Under the pieces are notes generated by a model that worked only from the letters and a program-made list of their open reading frames with translations, made no database searches and was not told the origin of the DNA. From NCBI RefSeq assembly GCF_000615805.1, contig NZ_BAMJ01000024.1:1-39010 (forward strand): DNA of 39,010 nucleotides, written 5' to 3'. The position numbers and the translations under genes are program-made. Origin of the DNA: Latilactobacillus fuchuensis DSM 14340 = JCM 11249 (GTDB taxonomy: Bacteria; Bacillota; Bacilli; Lactobacillales; Lactobacillaceae). Position 1 is the first letter of the stretch. The number at the start of each line of letters is the position of its first letter. Below, piece after piece: positions 34,665-39,010 of this stretch.

Positions 34665-34778
34665 GCGCTTTTCCTTACAGATTCCTGTGCTTAGCTACGT
34701 TTCGTAAACAAAGTCCATAGCCCGGACTTTATTCACGGAACTAGGCTAATGCTCAGAATCTACCGTAAGCAAAAGCGC
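34665..34778 (-). repeat. Palindromic element D3 (subtype III)
   Basis: GCGCT/AGCGC and CTTAC/GTAAG stems, GATTCTGAGCATTAGCCTA opposite CGTAGCTAAGCACAGGAATC, apical stem with AAAGTCC/GGACTTT. Confidence 0.85.
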
Positions 34779-34779
34779 T

Positions 34780-35199
34780 CTATTCTGTGTACGATTTTTC
34801 AATCTGTTTTAGCATTTTTTTGAAACCGCGTTTGCGCATGAAGCCCATGATGACACCCATGAAGGCGTCGTTGGCTTGTTGTAATTTACCGCTGGCTTTG
34901 GCGCTTTCGCGATAGATAACTTGAATTGAATCGGCATTGTTGGCAAAAATATCATAACTCGCTTGATAGGTTCCCCGGGGCGAACTTGTTTCATAATGGT
35001 AGCTTTGATCTTTAATCAACTGAGTGACCTTAATCGTTGCTTTGCCATTGTTGCCAAAACTTTTATCGTACGCATAATTCATTAATTGCGCAGCCGTCAT
35101 CGTCTGGCCCGTTTGTTTGCGAATATCAAATAACACAGAATCAATGACTTTTTGATAAAAATAACTAGCTGGGATATTTAACGTTTGTTTAATTTCCAT
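34780..35199 (-). CDS. DUF3284 family protein
   Basis: A 139-aa cytoplasmic protein of the DUF3284 type, which in lactic acid bacteria is found next to beta-glucoside PTS genes; its function is unknown. The visible features are an N-terminal beta strand MEIKQTLNIPASYFYQKV, a mixed middle region with YHYETSSPRGTYQASYDI and a basic helical C-terminus GFMRKRGFKKMLKQIEKS. It lies in the beta-glucoside operon; the palindromic array D starts right behind its stop codon. Confidence 0.75.
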   Translation of the reverse strand: MEIKQTLNIPASYFYQKVIDSVLFDIRKQTGQTMTAAQLMNYAYDKSFGNNGKATIKVTQLIKDQSYHYETSSPRGTYQASYDIFANNADSIQVIYRESAKASGKLQQANDAFMGVIMGFMRKRGFKKMLKQIEKSYTE

Positions 35200-35233
35200 T
35201 GATAATCACCTCATCTGATTTAAATTTCTGAAA

Positions 35234-35460
35234 TTATTGAACAACCCCTGCTTGGAAGAATAAGACAGCGCCCCATGATTGGGCTTTAATGGTCGCCTTA
35301 GCTACCTTAACGGCTGCTTCTAAGTCAGTCTGGTTGGTTTCAAACAATAATTTCATTGGTGCTTCTTTTTTAACATACTTGAACGTGACACCATCTTGGT
35401 TATACCATCAAGCAATGCAATAATTTGCTCTTGTTGAATGGGGGCATTTAGAAATATCAT
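35234..35460 (-). pseudogene. Small protein of the beta-glucoside operon, frameshifted
   Basis: ATG 35460 has a strong AAGGAG site and starts MIFLNAPIQQEQIIALLDG, then drifts into a wrong frame. The next frame continues as YNQDGVTFKYVKKEAPMKLL and ends with WGAVLFFQAGVVQ at TAA 35234-35236. One base lost at about 35400-35405 (GGTTAT to GGTAT would do) restores a 75-aa protein. I do not recognise the family; the position between PTS IIA and DUF3284 suggests an accessory role in the operon. Confidence 0.75.
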
Positions 35461-35528
35461 CTGCTAATCTCCTTTTAAGAAAAAAGGATTGGCTGACAAT
35501 TCAGCCAACCCCAATTTAATTATTTCGT

Positions 35529-35864
35529 TTAATAAGTATGCACTTCAAGGCCAGCCATTTTACGATAAACGTCAACCACTTCACCAGCTAAATCGCGGAA
35601 CGTAATCGCATTCATTAAATGATCTTGTGAATGAACCGTTAATAAAGTCACTTCAATATGGTCGCCACTAGCTTCTTTCGTTAACATGCCAGTTTGTGAA
35701 TTGTGTGCTTCAGAAAGTGCTGCATCAGCTTCTTTTAATTTAGCGGCGGCTGTTTCAAAATCGCCTTTTTTAGCGGCTTGAATTGCTTCCATTGAGCTAC
35801 TTTTAGCGTTCCCGCCGTTGATAATTAAACCCATGATTGCTTCTAAATTTTGTTCTTCTGCCAT
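35529..35864 (-). CDS. PTS lactose/cellobiose-type IIA component
   Basis: Phosphocarrier of a lactose/cellobiose-family PTS. The 111-aa, all-helical protein has the phosphorylated His78 and the metal ligand Asp81 in LLTVHSQDHLM, in the same position as in known IIA(Lac). ATG 35864 follows GAGGAGG; the longer frame has no such site. No IIB or IIC gene is in the window, so the partner components must be encoded elsewhere. It heads the operon and has a promoter with a cre-like site. Confidence 0.94.
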   Translation of the reverse strand: MAEEQNLEAIMGLIINGGNAKSSSMEAIQAAKKGDFETAAAKLKEADAALSEAHNSQTGMLTKEASGDHIEVTLLTVHSQDHLMNAITFRDLAGEVVDVYRKMAGLEVHTY

Positions 35865-36009
35865 TATAAAATCCTCCTCGATTTCTCTGATGATGCCAAT
35901 GCTGGTCAATTATTCCTATCAAGTCTTTAAAGGGCTTACAAAAATAACCACTCTGTTAATCCTTAAACGTACCAATCAGAAAGTCTAGCCAATTAAAACT
36001 GACACTCTT

Positions 36010-36037
36010 ATTGTAACCGCTTCAAAAATTTTGTCAA
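36010..36037 (-). promoter_or_regulatory. Promoter of the beta-glucoside operon with cre-like site
   Basis: Minus strand -35 TTGACA (36032-36037), 16-nt spacer, -10 TACAAT (36010-36015). TTGAAGCGGTTACA (36012-36025), a cre-like sequence with two mismatches, overlaps the spacer and -10, as expected for carbon catabolite repression. Confidence 0.65.
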
Positions 36038-36076
36038 TTAATTCCGCCAGTATTTGTTATTTAACAGCTAGGCCAA

Positions 36077-36119
36077 TTAAAAAAAGCCCTAATCATTTAC
36101 AATGATTTTAGGGCTTTTA
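36077..36119 (-). terminator. Terminator of the DEAD-box helicase gene
   Basis: Stem AAAAGCCCTAAAATCATT/AATGATTAGGGCTTTT, T-run on the minus strand. Confidence 0.9.
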
Positions 36120-36130
36120 GGTCTAGACCG

Positions 36131-37471
36131 TTAGTCGATATTTTTTTTGTGATAACCTTTGTTCTTTTGGTTACGATTGCGATTCTTCTTGTGTTTTGGC
36201 TTTAAATTCTCAGGTTGTACCCGACTTGGTTTAACCGGATTCAGCCGTTTTACCGGTTGTTTAGGCGCATCTGTTTTCGTAACGCTGACCGCTACCTTTT
36301 CAGTACCATCTGTTATTTTTTCAGTAACTTGTTCCTTTTGAACGGGTTCTGGTTTAGGCGCTACTGGGCGCGTTTCTTCCAAATGATCGCCTACTAGATA
36401 ACGCGTAACTAAATCATATTCAGGCGCTAATAACTTGCGTAAATTACGACCATCATGTTGGTTCCCCAACGTTAAGACCGTGCCTTCACGACCCATCCGA
36501 CCAGTCCGACCGGCCCGATGAATATAAGTAATCTTAGCATTCGGCACGTCAAAATTAATCACGTATGGTAAATCAGTGATATCCAATCCCCGACCCGCAA
36601 CATCCGTCGCCAATAAGAGTTGAATCTTATTTTCGCGTAAATCTTTTAAGGCCTTTTGACGTTCTGTTTGCCGGCCTTGACCAGAAAGTGATGCGTAAGT
36701 CACTTTTTGATGGCCTAAAGTCCGCGCCGCTTGTAATAGTTGCGCTGATTGGTTAAAAATAACCAAACCGCGGAAATGTTTTTGATGGGCTAAATGCCGC
36801 AAGACATTCACTTTTTGGGCATTGCCGGTTGGAATGAAGGCGTGGAGCACTTCGCCACCGGTCCGATCGACATCGCGGACATCAATCGTTTCAACTTCGA
36901 CGCCAAACCATTTTTCCAATTCCGTTAAAATTTCAGTTGAAGTCGCTGAAAAGAAGCCTAATTGGACATCGGCAGGTGATTCTTGCACAATGTGGCGGGT
37001 TTCAGTTAAACCATTATCGGTCAACAACTCATCGGCTTCATCCATGACAATTGCTTGTAAGCCATAGAATTTAATTTTGCGTTGTTCGTTTAATTCTAAT
37101 AAACGACCAGTTGTTGCAACGATAATCTCGGGTTTTTCTTTCAACCTTTCGATTTGCCGTTTAACGTTGGCTTTACCCGTAATCGCCTGTACTTTACAGT
37201 CAATCGCTTTAGCGTAAGGTAGAATCACATCCCGGGTTTGAATCACGAGTTCTTGGGATGGCGCCAAAATTAAGATTTGCAAGCCTTCGCCAGGCATCAC
37301 CTTCTCTAACAAAGGTAATGAAAAAGCTAGCGTTTTCCCAGAACCGGTTGGTGCTAGGCCCAGGATTGATCGATCATTTTTTAATGGTTGTTCAACGGCT
37401 AGTTGAATGGGCGATTGTTCTTTAAAACCTTGTTCGTCCCATAATGCTTGAAATGCTGGTGAAACGCTCAT
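36131..37471 (-). CDS. DEAD-box ATP-dependent RNA helicase
   Basis: A 446-aa RNA helicase. Visible motifs: Q-motif region FKEQSPIQ (16-23), motif I APTGSGKT (40-47), DEAD (144-147), SAT (175-177), HRAGRTGR near 320. The last 90 residues are a disordered basic tail rich in Pro, Lys, Arg and Asn (KPKHKKNRNRNQKNKGYHKK), suited to RNA binding. It resembles the CshC/YfmL-type helicases of Bacilli linked to ribosome assembly or cold growth; that role is inference. It follows the oxidoreductase gene by 12 nt, with a GGAGG site. Confidence 0.9.
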   Translation of the reverse strand: MSVSPAFQALWDEQGFKEQSPIQLAVEQPLKNDRSILGLAPTGSGKTLAFSLPLLEKVMPGEGLQILILAPSQELVIQTRDVILPYAKAIDCKVQAITGKANVKRQIERLKEKPEIIVATTGRLLELNEQRKIKFYGLQAIVMDEADELLTDNGLTETRHIVQESPADVQLGFFSATSTEILTELEKWFGVEVETIDVRDVDRTGGEVLHAFIPTGNAQKVNVLRHLAHQKHFRGLVIFNQSAQLLQAARTLGHQKVTYASLSGQGRQTERQKALKDLRENKIQLLLATDVAGRGLDITDLPYVINFDVPNAKITYIHRAGRTGRMGREGTVLTLGNQHDGRNLRKLLAPEYDLVTRYLVGDHLEETRPVAPKPEPVQKEQVTEKITDGTEKVAVSVTKTDAPKQPVKRLNPVKPSRVQPENLKPKHKKNRNRNQKNKGYHKKNID

Positions 37472-37483
37472 GTATTGCCTCCG

Positions 37484-38476
37484 TTAATCTGCATCAAACA
37501 CAATGCCAGCAGATTGACGTAATTGGTAGACGACCTGATTGACTGTTTGACTGAGTTGTAATAGTTCATGATACCGTTTTGTGTCGCGATTAGCAATAAT
37601 CTCAGCAAAAATTGTCGCTTCGGCCACCATCGGATTGGCAAGTGGCGCTTGGCCTAAAGCCGTTTTTTGCGCGCCGTCATTTTCGTAACGACTGACCGTG
37701 CCAATCGTACCCGCATTATCCAACACAATCGTCGTTTGACCGCTATAAATTTCGGAATTCAAATAAGAATCAACCGTCTTACCGAAGATCAACGTGACAT
37801 CAAAATCAGCGTAGTGCAAGGTCGCAACGCCTTTACCATCGACACCGGTTGGCAAAATTTCAGCTTGATAATCAACGGATTCAGGAGCGCCAAACCAGCT
37901 GACGGCATCGTAAACCACATAGACGCCTAAATCTTGCAACGCCCCACCTGAAAAATGACGCGAGAAAATATTTGGTTCTTCCCCAGCCAAAACGGCATCG
38001 TAACGGGATGAATATTTCATGTAGGCCAATGTCGCACCATTGATTGTTGGCAAGGCTTGAATCGCTGCTTGCGCAATTTTGAAATTGGCTTCATGCACAT
38101 GGCGCGCTGCTTCAAATAAAAATTGATCAGGTCGATCTTTAAGGATCGCTTGAATCGTCGCCATTTCAGTCGGATTACTGAAGGCTGGCTTTTCAACGAT
38201 CACATTTTTGCCCGCTTCAAGTGCCTGTTTAGCTTGTTCAAAATGCAAGCTGTTGGGAGACGCAATATAGACGGTCGCAAAATCACCCGCGATGAAAAAA
38301 GTGGCGAGGTCGGTATAATCTTGTGCCGCACCTGCTTCATAGTCGGTTCTAAATTGTTGGGCTTTAGCCGCCGTCCGTGAATAGACTGCGGTTAATTCAA
38401 ACGCTTCAGCTGTTCGGGCCGCTTCCACGAACTGTCCCGTAATCCAATTGGTCCCAATAATGCCTAATTTTTGCAT
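37484..38476 (-). CDS. Gfo/Idh/MocA family oxidoreductase
   Basis: A ~330-aa NAD(P)-dependent sugar or polyol oxidoreductase. N-terminal Rossmann motif LGIIGTNWITGQF, conserved EKPAF with its Lys (about residue 95), and a C-terminal alpha/beta domain with GGALQDLGVYVVYDAVSWFG (in part). The substrate is unknown. The start is set at ATG 38476, 9 nt after GAGGAG; the upstream TTG touches that site. A -10 TATACT lies near 38510 and a cre-like site at 38535-38548. Confidence 0.88.
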   Translation of the reverse strand: MQKLGIIGTNWITGQFVEAARTAEAFELTAVYSRTAAKAQQFRTDYEAGAAQDYTDLATFFIAGDFATVYIASPNSLHFEQAKQALEAGKNVIVEKPAFSNPTEMATIQAILKDRPDQFLFEAARHVHEANFKIAQAAIQALPTINGATLAYMKYSSRYDAVLAGEEPNIFSRHFSGGALQDLGVYVVYDAVSWFGAPESVDYQAEILPTGVDGKGVATLHYADFDVTLIFGKTVDSYLNSEIYSGQTTIVLDNAGTIGTVSRYENDGAQKTALGQAPLANPMVAEATIFAEIIANRDTKRYHELLQLSQTVNQVVYQLRQSAGIVFDAD

Positions 38477-38534
38477 GACATTCAACTCCTCATTTAAGTA
38501 AGTTCAGTATACGGGAAATAGGTCTGAAATCCCA

Positions 38535-38548
38535 TCAAAACGTTTACA
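38535..38548. promoter_or_regulatory. Candidate cre (CcpA) site between the oxidoreductase and DUF4828 genes
   Basis: TCAAAACGTTTACA matches TGWAANCGNTNWCA in all but one fixed position. It lies upstream of the likely minus-strand -10 (TATACT near 38510) and could also act on the divergent gene. Confidence 0.5.
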
Positions 38549-38613
38549 AAATATTTTATTGAAAAATCAACCTTAAGTCCGAGAACAATATCCACAAAAA
38601 GAAAGTCATTCGT

Positions 38614-38621
38614 GCTAAAAT
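38614..38621 (+). promoter_or_regulatory. Extended -10 of the DUF4828 gene
   Basis: TGC followed by TAAAAT (38616-38621), 22 nt before the ATG; no clear -35. Confidence 0.5.
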
Positions 38622-38643
38622 AGAACTATATTGAGGTGTGATT

Positions 38644-38988
38644 ATGAGAATTTTTCGTTTTAAAAAACCAAAGGAACTTTTTGAACAGACCATTCACCAA
38701 TATCAGCAAAAAGTGCGAACGGCTCAAGCCAGTAAAGTCGCAAGTTTTTATGCCGGTAATTGGTCTTTTAACGACGAACAAACCCATAAGACACACACGT
38801 TGAAGATTATGCCTAACCTCCTCGTCCAAATTGATAATAAACCACTCTCCGGTAACGTCATTCAATTAACCGAAGATGAATTGATTTTTTTAGACCATTT
38901 TGGTTACCAATTAAAAATTACCTGCGAAGATCAACATCCCGTTTCAATTTATGATGAAGCTGAAGATACTGATTATCCGATTGAATAA
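38644..38988 (+). CDS. DUF4828 family protein
   Basis: A 114-aa protein of unknown function matching the lactobacillar DUF4828 pattern: a basic helical start (RIFRFKKPKELFEQ), then FYAGNWSFNDEQTHKTH, a beta-rich core with LKIMPNLLVQIDNKPL, and an acidic end. ATG 38644 follows GAGGTG by about 6 nt and is preferred to GTG 38638, which lies in that site. It is divergent from the oxidoreductase gene. Confidence 0.75.
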   Translation: MRIFRFKKPKELFEQTIHQYQQKVRTAQASKVASFYAGNWSFNDEQTHKTHTLKIMPNLLVQIDNKPLSGNVIQLTEDELIFLDHFGYQLKITCEDQHPVSIYDEAEDTDYPIE

Positions 38989-39010
38989 ATGAGGATACAT
39001 AACTAAAAAA

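Larger units (their letters stand above)
34411..34778 (-). repeat. Array D: three palindromic elements inside the beta-glucoside operon
   Basis: The 411-nt gap holds D3 34665-34778, D2 34539-34651 and D1 34411-34525, all in the sense direction of the genes. Here every unit has the terminal stem GCGCT/AGCGC instead of GTGCT/AGCAC. The first starts right after the DUF3284 stop codon; linkers (CAGAATAGAGCGCT) repeat the gene end (ACAGAATAGAGCGCT). Confidence 0.88.

Noticed and set aside
34809-34994. 61-aa minus-strand open frame within the DUF3284 gene
   Set aside because: Shadow frame of the DUF3284 gene, no start signal.

Overview
The window reads as chromosomal DNA of a low-GC lactic acid bacterium. 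A Latilactobacillus (L. sakei/L. curvatus group) is my inference, from the mix of PepS aminopeptidase, class II aldolase, DUF4828 protein, NiaP/NiaR niacin pair, ComK-like plus SigH-like competence regulators and a Gram-positive Wzx/Wzy exopolysaccharide (EPS) operon. I could not run a database search.

Layout. (1) 1-693: a remnant coding fragment and three tandem copies of a ~115-nt palindromic element, next to galU (694-1578, minus). (2) 1776-3317: two plus-strand competence-type regulators, a ComK-like protein and a SigH-like sigma factor. (3) 3358-19713: a ~16 kb minus-strand EPS operon read from right to left: LCP ligase, Wzz-like modulator, BY-kinase, priming transferase, rhamnosyltransferase, GT4, acetyltransferase, GT2, GT4, Wzy, RmlA, RmlC, RmlB, galactofuranosyltransferase, Glf, Wzx, RmlD. 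A ~17-bp-spaced promoter precedes it and a bidirectional terminator closes it. Its centre (about 6.7-7.8 and 10.3-14 kb) is visibly more AT-rich than its ends, as expected for exchanged polymer-specific genes. (4) 19865-22713: BrkB/YihY membrane protein, methionine aminopeptidase, flavodoxin. (5) 22812-26402: GtrA-GtrA-GtrB lipid-linked glycosylation cassette facing wecB/mnaA. (6) 26557-30978: TetR regulator, pepS, a small membrane protein, a VIT1/CCC1 transporter, fba and tRNA-Arg(CCU). (7) 31038-32834: niaP and niaR with a convincing NiaR-type operator over the niaP promoter. (8) 32923-35864: beta-glucoside operon (PTS IIA, small protein, DUF3284, 6-phospho-beta-glucosidase). (9) 36131-38988: DEAD-box helicase, Gfo/Idh/MocA oxidoreductase and DUF4828 protein.

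The strongest unexplained signal is a dispersed family of ~112-118-nt imperfect palindromes: 11 clear copies plus two or three fragments, in five places. Copies are in tandem, lie directly after stop codons, and always have the same orientation relative to the upstream gene. Their outer stems change sequence while keeping base pairing (GTGCT/AGCAC in most copies, GCGCT/AGCGC in the 34 kb cluster, and many different second stems). The short linkers between copies resemble the last codons of the host gene. This looks like a structured 3'-UTR RNA element and/or a small non-autonomous mobile element specific for gene ends.

Several genes carry frameshifts: the galactofuranosyltransferase (two 10-nt homopolymers), rmlA, the VIT transporter, niaR and a 75-aa protein of the beta-glucoside operon. 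The homopolymer pair looks like a phase-variable switch. The others may be true decay or sequence errors, which cannot be separated from the sequence alone.
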